Source: Acidobacteriota bacterium (GTDB lineage: Bacteria > Acidobacteriota > Aminicenantia > Aminicenantales > Saccharicenantaceae). From it: 64,000 nt of DNA. Shown here one piece after another: positions 16,852 through 24,427 of this stretch. Each line of letters starts with the position of its first letter. Positions within the stretch are counted from its first letter, which is position 1. A program made the position numbers and the translations under genes. Under the pieces are notes generated by a model. That model saw only the letters and a list, made by a program, of their open reading frames with translations. It had not been told where the DNA came from and did not search any database. The stretch lies in the NCBI GenBank assembly GCA_033549365.1, contig JAWSUF010000002.1, positions 186,001 to 250,000 of the forward strand, given 5' to 3'.

Positions 16852-17575
16852 ACCGGGTTCCGGGGAGACCCGGGATGCTTTTTTTCACGGCCGGATCCGC
16901 ATCATTCAGAAAAAGAAGGGCTACCGGTTTTCCGTGGACGCGGTTCTTCTGGCCGATTTTGTCGAGATCCGGCCGGGCGATGTTTGCCTCGAATTGGGAA
17001 CGGGAAACGGCATCGTATCCCTGCTGCTCAGCATCAAGCCTTTCGGCCGCGTGACGGGCCTGGAGATCCAGACGGATCTGGCTGCTCTGGCCCGGCGCAA
17101 CGTCCTTATCAACGGTCTTGAGGACAGGATCGAGATCCTGTCGGCCGATCTCAGAGATTTCCGTCCGCCCGCCGGTTTCGATGTCGTCTTTTCCAATCCG
17201 CCGTATTTCCGAAGGCGGGGCGGCGTGCTCAGCCCCTGCCCGGAAAAGTCCATTGCGAAACATGAGATTGCCTGCGACATATCTGATATAATGCGCAAGA
17301 CTCGGGAGTGCCTGAAGGCCGACGGAAGAGCGTATTTCATCTATCCGGATCAACGGAGAAAGGATTTCATGCAGGCTGTGGAATACCGGGGATTGGCCGT
17401 CCGCAATATCCGCGACGTCCTGGCCCGCAAGGATGCGCCACCGAAGCTGTTTCTGGCCGCCTGCGGTCCGGGGGTGGAGAGGCCGGAGATCCTTCCCCCG
17501 CTTGTTCTTTTCGGGGCCGACGGAAAATACACGGCCGAAGCCGAGGCCGTATTTTCAGGGAGAATCGCATTTTGA
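16829..17575 (+). CDS. tRNA1(Val) (adenine37-N6)-methyltransferase-like protein
   Basis: A 248-residue Rossmann-fold SAM methyltransferase. Seen: an N-terminal QKKKGYRFSVDAVLLADF typical of the TrmN6/YfiC family, motif I ELGTGNG at about residues 55-61, and the N6-adenine motif NPPYF at 123-127. The family modifies A37 of tRNA1-Val in E. coli; other members act on different targets, so the substrate is inferred. The ATG at 16829 has GAGG six bases upstream and lies within the end of folC. The gene's stop overlaps the wzm start codon (TTGA). Confidence 0.87.
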   Translation: MTDRIAAEPGSGETRDAFFHGRIRIIQKKKGYRFSVDAVLLADFVEIRPGDVCLELGTGNGIVSLLLSIKPFGRVTGLEIQTDLAALARRNVLINGLEDRIEILSADLRDFRPPAGFDVVFSNPPYFRRRGGVLSPCPEKSIAKHEIACDISDIMRKTRECLKADGRAYFIYPDQRRKDFMQAVEYRGLAVRNIRDVLARKDAPPKLFLAACGPGVERPEILPPLVLFGADGKYTAEAEAVFSGRIAF

Positions 17576-18405
17576 ACATCATTCACAACATTCGGGATCT
17601 CTGGAAGTGCCGGGTTCTGATCCAAAACCTCGTCGTTCGGGAACTCAAAGCCCGCTACCGGGGAACGGTGCTCGGATTTTTCTGGTCGTTTTTCAATCCC
17701 CTTCTGCTCATGATCGTCTACACGATCGTCTTTGGATTCATCATCGGCCCGAGGGATCCGGCCTTCGGGAACAGCCCCATTCTCTATGCGCTGTTCCTTT
17801 TCTGCGGCGTTCTGCCCTGGACCTGGTTCTCTTCATCGGCCATCGAATCGGCCAATGTGCTGATGATTCAGGGCAACCTGATCAAGAAAGTCCTTTTTCC
17901 CGCCGAAATCCTGCCGATCGTCGTCGTCACGTCGAATTTCATTCATTTTCTTTTCGGGTTGCCGATTCTGCTTGCGGCCAAGGGTTTGATCGTTCTCCTC
18001 ATCCCCGGCGCCCGCCCGTTCACCTGGCATGTCCTTCTGATTCCTCTGGTCATGATCGTCCAGTTCGTCTTCTCTCTGGGCTTCGCTTTCCTGCTTTCGG
18101 CGCTGACCGTTCATTTCCGCGACATCAAGGACATCCTGTCCAACCTTCTGACGTTCTGGTTTTTCTCGACACCCATCGTTTATCCCCTGACCTTTCAATC
18201 GATCCAGAAATCGTCGTTTCTGAGGACGTTTCTGAGCCTGAACCCGATGACGCACATCATCGGGGGATACCAGAGCAGCCTTTTCTACGGCGAGATTCTC
18301 CGGTGGGCCGGCCTGGGCCTGACCCTGCTGGCCGGTCTCGTCTTTCTCTATTTCGGTTATCTCATTTTCGACAGATTGCGCGATTCGTTTCCCGAGGAGG
18401 TCTAG
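17572..18405 (+). CDS. ABC-2 type polysaccharide export permease (Wzm-like)
   Basis: A 277-residue membrane protein with six predicted helices and the family's N-terminal cytoplasmic stretch LVVRELKARYRGTVLGFFWS. It matches ABC-2 permeases that export O-antigen, teichoic-acid-like or capsule chains across the inner membrane. The start is a TTG at 17572 with AGGGAG upstream, overlapping the preceding stop by four bases. The ATPase partner follows with no gap. Together with the Wzt-like ATPase and the heptose enzyme after it, this is an LPS/O-antigen type export module. Confidence 0.93.
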   Translation: MNIIHNIRDLWKCRVLIQNLVVRELKARYRGTVLGFFWSFFNPLLLMIVYTIVFGFIIGPRDPAFGNSPILYALFLFCGVLPWTWFSSSAIESANVLMIQGNLIKKVLFPAEILPIVVVTSNFIHFLFGLPILLAAKGLIVLLIPGARPFTWHVLLIPLVMIVQFVFSLGFAFLLSALTVHFRDIKDILSNLLTFWFFSTPIVYPLTFQSIQKSSFLRTFLSLNPMTHIIGGYQSSLFYGEILRWAGLGLTLLAGLVFLYFGYLIFDRLRDSFPEEV

Positions 18406-19692
18406 GTGAGCGCCATCGTCATCGACAACGTTTCCCGAATCTACCAGAAATACTCGGCGCGCCACCGGTTTCAGACCTTCAAAAGCGCCCTTCTCCGCGG
18501 GGATATCTTCCGGACGCTCAAGTCGGCCGAACTGGTCTCGGCCCTTGAAGACGTGAGTTTCACCGTGGACAAGGGGCGGACGTTCGGCGTCATCGGCGAG
18601 AACGGTTCGGGAAAAAGCACCCTGCTCAAAATCGTGTCCGGAATCACCAAGCCGACCTCGGGCCGGATCGCCGTCAACGGCAAGGTCTCGGCCCTCATCG
18701 AACTCGGTGCCGGATTTCATCCCGAAATCAGCGGCCGGGAGAATGTCTTCATCAACGGCATCATGCTCGGTCTTTCGAAAAAGGAGATTCATCGGAAATT
18801 CGACCAGATCGTCGGCTTCGCTGAACTCGAGGAATTCATCGACGCCCCGGTCAAGACCTATTCCTCAGGCATGTACATGAGGCTGGGTTTTTCCGTGGCC
18901 ATCAACGTCAACCCCGACATCCTGCTCATCGACGAAGTCCTGGCCGTCGGCGACGCCTCGTTCGTTCCCAAATGCCTCGACAAGATCGACGATTTCCGCC
19001 GTCGCGGAAAAACCATTCTTTTCGTCAGCCACGACCTGGCCACGGTCGAAAAGATCTGCGACCGCGTCGTCTGGCTCAAGAACGGCCGCATCATGACCAT
19101 CGGGGAGCCCAAACGCATCGTGGACGCCTATCTCCAGGATGTGACCGACAAACAGGAAAAATCCTTCGAGAAGAAACGCCAGGAACGCGAGACGGAAACC
19201 GCGGCGGGGGCCGAAACCTGGGACGAAGGGCGCCGGGAGAATCGCTGGGGCATGCGGGAGGTCGAAATCAAAAAGGTCGTCCTGCGCAATGCCGAGGGGC
19301 GGGAGAAGCATGTTTTCTCACCGGACGAAGGCCTGACCATCGACATCGAAGTCGAGGCCTATTCCCGGATCGAGGATTTCGTTTTCGGCATCGGTGTCTT
19401 CAATTCCAAGGGCATCGCCGTCTATGGAACGAATACCCACCTCGAGGATTTCGCGCCCGTTCTGATCAAGGGCCCGGGACGGGTCTCCTGCCGTATCGAT
19501 GCCCTCAACCTCATCAACGGCACGTATTATCTCGATGTCGCCGTTCACAAAAGGGACGGCTATCCCTACGACTATCATCAGAACATGTACTCATTTCTGG
19601 TGTCGTCCACGGCCAGGGACAACGGGGTTGCCCGCCTGCCCCATGTCTGGGAGTTTTCCCAGGGCATCGCCGTCAAGCCGCCTCAGCGATGA
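18406..19692 (+). CDS. ABC transporter ATPase with Wzt C-terminal carbohydrate-binding domain
   Basis: A 428-residue protein. Residues 1-240 form the ATPase, with Walker A GENGSGKST at 64-72, signature YSSGMYMRLGF near 150 and Walker B ILLIDEVLAVGD near 172. After a charged linker (about 250-280), residues 290-425 form a Wzt_C-like beta-sandwich that in O9a-type systems binds the modified end of the finished chain before export. The GTG start has a GAGGAGG five bases upstream and immediately follows the wzm stop. The presence of the C-terminal domain suggests that chains are capped and length-controlled before export. Confidence 0.94.
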   Translation: MSAIVIDNVSRIYQKYSARHRFQTFKSALLRGDIFRTLKSAELVSALEDVSFTVDKGRTFGVIGENGSGKSTLLKIVSGITKPTSGRIAVNGKVSALIELGAGFHPEISGRENVFINGIMLGLSKKEIHRKFDQIVGFAELEEFIDAPVKTYSSGMYMRLGFSVAINVNPDILLIDEVLAVGDASFVPKCLDKIDDFRRRGKTILFVSHDLATVEKICDRVVWLKNGRIMTIGEPKRIVDAYLQDVTDKQEKSFEKKRQERETETAAGAETWDEGRRENRWGMREVEIKKVVLRNAEGREKHVFSPDEGLTIDIEVEAYSRIEDFVFGIGVFNSKGIAVYGTNTHLEDFAPVLIKGPGRVSCRIDALNLINGTYYLDVAVHKRDGYPYDYHQNMYSFLVSSTARDNGVARLPHVWEFSQGIAVKPPQR

Positions 19693-20246
19693 AACCCGGG
19701 GACAACATGAAACGCGATTTTGGGAAAGACAATATTTCCCCTGATGAGAAGAGACGAATGATGGTGAAGTTCAAGAAACTCATTCGCCGGACGGAGGTCG
19801 CCGCATTCCGGGATGGGGTGAAAAGAGAGGGGCGGACGGTGGTTTTCACGAACGGCTGTTTCGACCTTCTTCATGCCGGGCATATCCGTCTTTTTCGGGA
19901 AGCCCGGAAGCTCGGCGACGTTCTCGTCGTCGGGGTGAACGCTGACGCATCGGTGCGGCGCTTGAAAGGCCCGAACAGGCCCGTTTTCCCTCTCCGGGAA
20001 AGGCTTGAAGTCCTGGCGGCCCTTACGGATATCGGCGGCTTGATCTCTTTCGGCGAGGACACCCCGCTGCAACTCATCAGGCGCCTCCGGCCCGATGTCC
20101 TGGTCAAGGGCGGCGACTGGAGGCCGGAAGAGGTCGTCGGCCGGGCCGAGGTCGAGGCCGCGGGCGGGCGGCTCGTCATCGTGCCCTATCTGGAAGGGCG
20201 GTCCAGTTCCTCGATCATCGACCGCGTGCTTGAGTCGGCGTCCTGA
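19689..20246 (+). CDS. rfaE2: D-glycero-beta-D-manno-heptose 1-phosphate adenylyltransferase
   Basis: A 185-residue nucleotidyltransferase. The motif TNGCFDLLHAGHIRLF contains the HxGH site, and GRSSSSIIDRVL is the usual C-terminal end of this family. The enzyme makes ADP-heptose, the precursor of LPS inner core. It is the stand-alone second half of E. coli HldE; the kinase half is not in the window. Its start at 19689 overlaps wzt by four bases. ATGs at 19707 and 19761 would give shorter forms that still cover the catalytic domain. This is the last gene of the long rightward operon. Confidence 0.9.
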   Translation: MKPGDNMKRDFGKDNISPDEKRRMMVKFKKLIRRTEVAAFRDGVKREGRTVVFTNGCFDLLHAGHIRLFREARKLGDVLVVGVNADASVRRLKGPNRPVFPLRERLEVLAALTDIGGLISFGEDTPLQLIRRLRPDVLVKGGDWRPEEVVGRAEVEAAGGRLVIVPYLEGRSSSSIIDRVLESAS

Positions 20247-20254
20247 ATCGCCGC

Positions 20255-21520
20255 TCAGCTCTGCGCGGCCCTCACGGCCTGCTCGGTTTTTTCATCCCAA
20301 ATTTTAATCAGATAGTCTTTTTGTCTCTCAAAACTCAGGGTCTGTTCCTCGATCAGGCTTTCCGCCTCCTCCGAAGTCATGTCCTTGGTCCGGAGGACGA
20401 AATGAGCCACGCGGGCGTAGTAGAGAGGCGTGACGAGCTCGATGATCTTGAACCGGTTCCGGGGCCAGGCATGGAAGGTCGCGGCCAGTTCATAGAGGAT
20501 CCGGACCCAGGTGTCGGTCACAAGCTGAAAGTCGGCCGGACCGGATTCGGCGGCTCTTTGGATTTCCGCATAGCTTTCAGGGCTGAAGAGATCCTTCCAC
20601 AGGGAGGAGAATTGTCCGTAGCCGACCTTGAAACGATCGATGAGATCTTCGAGATTCACGGAAATCGGCTCCGGCTCGATATGGTTCCGGTGTCCGAACG
20701 TTTCGACCGGCTCGCTGCCCCGAACCTTTTTCCAGTACGGCTCGAACGTCTCCATGAGCGAGAAGAGAATCCAGACGACCTGGCGGAACATGGGGCCGAG
20801 ATGCTCGCCCGGATCCTTGGCGTCGTGGATCTTGACGCCGAGATTGGACTGGCAGATCTTGAACCCCTGGGTGATGGCCGTCGTCGTCATCCAGATGTCG
20901 ATGCCGAAGCGGGCCACATCCGTATCCCAGACGTCCTGGGCCGTGTAGACCTCGGCGACCTTGCGGGAAAAGGCGAAGTCGCCGCCGATGGGCTGGCGGA
21001 TGCGCTTGCCGTAGAGGGCCCGGGTCAGGCTGTAGACGATGTTGTTGGTGATCGTTCCGTCGTACTTGTGCCGGAGATAAATGGGGGCGACGAAATGATA
21101 ATCTTTCTTAAGGACGGGGTCGATCAGGAAGTGAACCCAATCCGAGGTGATGCTCCGGAGATCGGCGTCGACCACCGCGCAGGCTCTGACATTGAGTTTC
21201 TGGGCGGCCTCGAAGACCGAACGCAGAGCCGTGCCTTTGCCGCCGGGACCCCGATAGATGGACACGACTTTTTCCTGCCAGGGTTTGATTTCGAATTCCC
21301 GGGCCGCCTCCCGTGTGTCGTCGGTTGATCCGCCGTCGGCGACGAAGATCACGGATTTGAGATCGCGGTAATATTTGTCCAGTCCGTGGGTCAGCATCTG
21401 GATGACGTGAGCAATCGTTTTGTCGTTATTGAAGCATGGGATTCCGACGAGAATGTCGGCATCCCGGATCTCCTCGATTCTTTTCGCCGTGTAACCCCGT
21501 AAAGCCGTGAAATATGTCAA
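20255..21520 (-). CDS. GT-A glycosyltransferase, candidate mannosylglycerate/mannosylglucosylglycerate-type synthase
   Basis: A 421-residue GT-A enzyme. It shows ILVGIPCFNNDKTI, FVADGGSTDDT and the metal site VVDADLRS (about residue 120), then GGDFAFSR (about 178). The C-terminal half is helical. It resembles the group that makes sugar-glycerate compatible solutes rather than wall polymers. Next to it, divergently, lie a mannosyl-3-phosphoglycerate-type phosphatase and a GpgS-like synthase. In Petrotoga a comparable trio makes mannosylglucosylglycerate, so that product is a reasonable guess. The start is TTG at 21520 with AAAGGAG six bases upstream. The exact donor is not readable from sequence. 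Confidence 0.72.
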   Translation of the reverse strand: MTYFTALRGYTAKRIEEIRDADILVGIPCFNNDKTIAHVIQMLTHGLDKYYRDLKSVIFVADGGSTDDTREAAREFEIKPWQEKVVSIYRGPGGKGTALRSVFEAAQKLNVRACAVVDADLRSITSDWVHFLIDPVLKKDYHFVAPIYLRHKYDGTITNNIVYSLTRALYGKRIRQPIGGDFAFSRKVAEVYTAQDVWDTDVARFGIDIWMTTTAITQGFKICQSNLGVKIHDAKDPGEHLGPMFRQVVWILFSLMETFEPYWKKVRGSEPVETFGHRNHIEPEPISVNLEDLIDRFKVGYGQFSSLWKDLFSPESYAEIQRAAESGPADFQLVTDTWVRILYELAATFHAWPRNRFKIIELVTPLYYARVAHFVLRTKDMTSEEAESLIEEQTLSFERQKDYLIKIWDEKTEQAVRAAQS

Positions 21521-21599
21521 ATGAAACTCCTTTCCGCGATTTGGGACTTTCTATTTTTTTATCATGCCGGGAACGGGGGAGTCAAATTCCGTCACCGGT

Positions 21600-21629
21600 T
21601 TGACAGACGGAAATCCGGTCCTCTATACT
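21600..21629 (+). promoter_or_regulatory. promoter of the phosphatase-GpgS operon
   Basis: TTGACA (21600-21605), 18-bp spacer, TATACT (21624-21629). The leader to the GTG at 21653 is about 17 bases and carries AAGGAGG. Confidence 0.68.
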
Positions 21630-21652
21630 AAGTTCAAAGGAGGGCCTTATCC

Positions 21653-22471
21653 GTGAATTCTCCGGGACTTGTTGTCTTCTCGGATCTGGACGGGACTCTG
21701 CTCGACCATGCGACATACGGCTTTGATGCGGCCCGTCCCGCCCTCGAGGCGCTGGCCGCCCTTCGTGTGCCGCTTGTTTTCTGCTCCAGCAAGACGCGGG
21801 CGGAAATCGAAGCCTTGCGCGGGGCGTTCGGCAACCACGATCCCTTCGTTTCCGAAAACGGCAGCGGCATTTTCATCCCCAGGGGATATTTCCCGTTCCG
21901 GATTCCGGAGGCGCGGGATCTTGCGGGTTACTCCGTGGTCGAACTCGGGACCCGCTATGAGATATTGCGGGCTGCTTTTCAGAGGATGAGGACGGAAGGC
22001 AACATTCCGATGCGGGGTTTCGGAGATATGAACACGGATGAAATCGCCCGGCTCTGCGGGTATTCCAAGGAGCAGGCGGAGCCGGCCCGGCGGAGGGAAT
22101 ACGACGAACCCTTCATTCTGAACGATCCGGCCGGGGAAGATACGGTCCGCCGGATGGCCGCCGAAGCGGGCCTTCGCATCGACCGCGGGGGGCGGTTTTT
22201 TCATCTGACGGGACCGAGCGACAAAGGCCGCGCCGTTCGGATGCTCATCGAATGGTTTGTCCGGGACCGGGGGCCGACGACGACCGTCGGAATCGGCGAC
22301 AGCCTCAACGATCTGCCGATGCTGCGGGTCGTCGATGTGCCGGTTCTCGTCGCCCGGCCGGGCGGGGTTCACGATCCCGCCGTGCAATTCGACGGCCTTG
22401 TCTTGGAAAAGGGCGTCGGGCCCGAAGGCTGGCGGGCGGCCGTTCTCGAAATTCTGTCCCGCCGCCCATAA
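21653..22471 (+). CDS. mannosyl-3-phosphoglycerate phosphatase family protein (HAD-IIB)
   Basis: A 272-residue HAD phosphatase. Motif I is VFSDLDGTLLD, motif II is in VFCSSKTRAE, and the metal motif is GIGDSLNDLPML. SENGSGIFIP is characteristic of the MPGP subfamily, which removes phosphate from mannosyl- or glucosyl-3-phosphoglycerate. The GTG start has a strong AAGGAGG nine bases upstream. It is followed 37 bases later by a GpgS-like gene. The two would carry out the last steps of glucosylglycerate synthesis from 3-phosphoglycerate and an NDP-sugar. HAD-IIB proteins overlap in substrate range, so context carries much of this call. Confidence 0.85.
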   Translation: MNSPGLVVFSDLDGTLLDHATYGFDAARPALEALAALRVPLVFCSSKTRAEIEALRGAFGNHDPFVSENGSGIFIPRGYFPFRIPEARDLAGYSVVELGTRYEILRAAFQRMRTEGNIPMRGFGDMNTDEIARLCGYSKEQAEPARRREYDEPFILNDPAGEDTVRRMAAEAGLRIDRGGRFFHLTGPSDKGRAVRMLIEWFVRDRGPTTTVGIGDSLNDLPMLRVVDVPVLVARPGGVHDPAVQFDGLVLEKGVGPEGWRAAVLEILSRRP

Positions 22472-22508
22472 AATGAAAAATGCCGGACCGTCCGGCAGGA
22501 GGGGGATC

Positions 22509-23720
22509 ATGGCGGATTTTCATCACACCGGAGTCATCACGACGTTTCACCGCTTCGGGGCGACGGACATGGCCCGCATGGAGAAAGAGCTGGAAGAATT
22601 CGGCCGGAGCCGGCCCATAGCTCTTGTCTTGCCCATGATCCCCGCCGAATTCCAGTCGCCGGCGATCGGACGGATCGTCGATCACCTCAAGACGGTGACG
22701 TACATTAACGAGATCGTCATCCCCCTGGGTCGAACACCGGACGCGGAGACATTCGAAAAGACCAAGGCATTTTTCTCCGTTCTCCCGCAGCGCCATCGGA
22801 TCCTTTGGGCCACGGGTCCCGGGATTTCCGACCTCTACAGACTGCTTTCCGAAAGTGAACTGTCGGCCGGTGACGACGGCAAGGGGCGCTCGGCCTGGAT
22901 CTCATACGGTTACATTCTCTCGCGCGGCGAAAGCAAGGTCATCGCCCTCCACGATTGCGACATCGTCAATTATTCGCCGGAAATCCTGGGCCGCCTGTGT
23001 TATCCGGTCGTCTCGCCTCACATCGACTATGCCTTCTGCAAGGGATTCTATGCCCGTGTGACCGACCGGATGCACGGCCGGGTCACGCGGCTGTTCGTCA
23101 CGCCCGTCCTCCGGAGCCTGATGAAGATTTTCGGTTCCCTGCCGCTTCTTGCCTACCTGGACAGTTTTCGCTATCCCCTGGCCGGAGAGTTCGCCATGAT
23201 CGCGGAACTGGCCCGGATCAACCGCATCCCCGGCGACTGGGGGCTCGAGGTCGAAACGCTGTGCGAGGTTCAGCGCAATTATTCGCCGCGGCGCATCTGT
23301 CAGGCCGAGATCTGCGAGACCTATGAACACAAGCACCAGCCGCTTTCGGCCGAGAACCCGAAAACAGGGTTGATGAAGATGTCCATCGACATCGCCAAGT
23401 CCCTGTTCCGCAACCTGGCCGTCGAAGGCGCCGTCCTCAGCGATTCGGTTCTGCACACCCTGATCATCAACTATCAACGGACGGCCAAGGACGCCATCAA
23501 GCGGTACAGCGACGATTCGGCCATCAACGGGCTGATCTTCGACAGCCATCAGGAAGCGGTCATGGTCGAAGCCTTCACGCGGGCGCTCCAGATCGCCGGC
23601 CGGGAATTCCTGGATGACCCGCTGTACTCGCCGCTCATCCCGAGCTGGAGCCGGGTGACCTCGGCCATCCCCGATTTCCTGGAGCGGCTCCATACCGTCG
23701 TCGAACGCGAAAACGCCTGA
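22509..23720 (+). CDS. gpgS: glucosyl-3-phosphoglycerate synthase-like (GT81)
   Basis: A 403-residue glycosyltransferase. The metal site is ALHDCDIVNYSPEIL (about residue 154) and the stretch KGFYARVTDRMHGRVTRL (about 178-195) is strongly typical of GpgS. It joins glucose from an NDP-glucose to 3-phosphoglycerate, giving the substrate of the phosphatase encoded just upstream. The product line leads to glucosylglycerate or mannosylglucosylglycerate, solutes used under salt, heat or nitrogen stress. The ATG at 22509 follows GGAGG at six bases. The last gene before it ends 37 bases upstream, so they share an operon. Confidence 0.87.
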   Translation: MADFHHTGVITTFHRFGATDMARMEKELEEFGRSRPIALVLPMIPAEFQSPAIGRIVDHLKTVTYINEIVIPLGRTPDAETFEKTKAFFSVLPQRHRILWATGPGISDLYRLLSESELSAGDDGKGRSAWISYGYILSRGESKVIALHDCDIVNYSPEILGRLCYPVVSPHIDYAFCKGFYARVTDRMHGRVTRLFVTPVLRSLMKIFGSLPLLAYLDSFRYPLAGEFAMIAELARINRIPGDWGLEVETLCEVQRNYSPRRICQAEICETYEHKHQPLSAENPKTGLMKMSIDIAKSLFRNLAVEGAVLSDSVLHTLIINYQRTAKDAIKRYSDDSAINGLIFDSHQEAVMVEAFTRALQIAGREFLDDPLYSPLIPSWSRVTSAIPDFLERLHTVVERENA

Positions 23721-23741
23721 CCCGCGTACAACCCCGGCGGC

Positions 23742-23770
23742 TTGACAAATGGTTCGGGAATGCGTAATGT
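23742..23770 (+). promoter_or_regulatory. promoter of the TetR-RND operon
   Basis: TTGACA (23742-23747), 17-bp spacer, TAATGT (23765-23770). A palindrome begins two bases past the -10 box, where a repressor would block RNA polymerase. Confidence 0.68.
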
Positions 23771-23771
23771 G

Positions 23772-23785
23772 AGTGAGGGTTCACT
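23772..23785. promoter_or_regulatory. candidate TetR operator
   Basis: Perfect inverted repeat AGTGA-GGGT-TCACT between the -10 box and the ATG of the TetR gene at 23789. Position and symmetry fit autoregulation of the TetR gene and control of the exporter operon behind it. Binding is inferred. Confidence 0.55.
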
Positions 23786-23788
23786 ACG

Positions 23789-24403
23789 ATGGACAGCACA
23801 ATATTTTTCAGCGGCGAAGACACCAGAAAAAGCGAGATCGTCGCGACCTGCCTCCGCATCGTCGATCAGAGCGGGCTCAAGGGGCTGACAGTGGCCCGCA
23901 TCGCCCGCGAGGTCGGCTTCGTGGAGTCGGCCCTCTATCGGCATTTTCGTTCGAAGAGAGACATTCTGGCCCTGATTCTGGATGAAACCCTGAAAGTCGC
24001 CGAAAATCAGTTCCGGGAAGTCGGCAAGAAAGCCGGCGGCGGCGATCAGGAGCTCCGGCTCATGCTGGATCTCCACCTGGATTTTCTGGAACTCTATCCC
24101 GGAATCTTCCGGATCGTCTACTCGGATGAAATCCACATGGGAGAACCCGAACTGCTCGACAAGCTGGGCGCTCTGACGGAGTTTCTGACGGCCTCCCTGG
24201 AAAAGATCTTTCGCCGGGGGATGAGGGACGGGCATTTCCGGCGCAATCTCGATCCGGCCCTGGCGGCCATCCACTTTATGGGGATCATCCAGGTCGCCTT
24301 CTCCTTCTGGACCATCAAGAAACGCGGTCCCTCACTTCGGGATATCGGACGGGGGCTCATGGCGCAACTGATGGCCGGGATAGCCGTTCCGACCCCGTTT
24401 TAG
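23789..24403 (+). CDS. TetR-family transcriptional regulator
   Basis: A 204-residue protein. The N-terminal helix-turn-helix (about residues 15-60) reads LTVARIAREVGFVESALYRHFRSKRDIL, spread across typical TetR helices; the rest is an all-helical ligand-binding and dimer domain. It precedes an RND exporter, a LolA-like protein and a barrel protein on the same strand, and a palindrome overlaps its own promoter. It is therefore likely to repress this export operon and let go on binding a hydrophobic ligand. The ligand is not known. The gap to the exporter gene is 24 bases. Confidence 0.92.
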   Translation: MDSTIFFSGEDTRKSEIVATCLRIVDQSGLKGLTVARIAREVGFVESALYRHFRSKRDILALILDETLKVAENQFREVGKKAGGGDQELRLMLDLHLDFLELYPGIFRIVYSDEIHMGEPELLDKLGALTEFLTASLEKIFRRGMRDGHFRRNLDPALAAIHFMGIIQVAFSFWTIKKRGPSLRDIGRGLMAQLMAGIAVPTPF

Positions 24404-24427
24404 ATCAAAGTCATCATAAGGAAGAAC

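Noticed and set aside
17308-17571. An upstream extension of the wzm protein
   Set aside because: The extra residues come from reading the methyltransferase gene in another frame; the TTG at 17572 with AGGGAG upstream and a TTGA overlap fits better.
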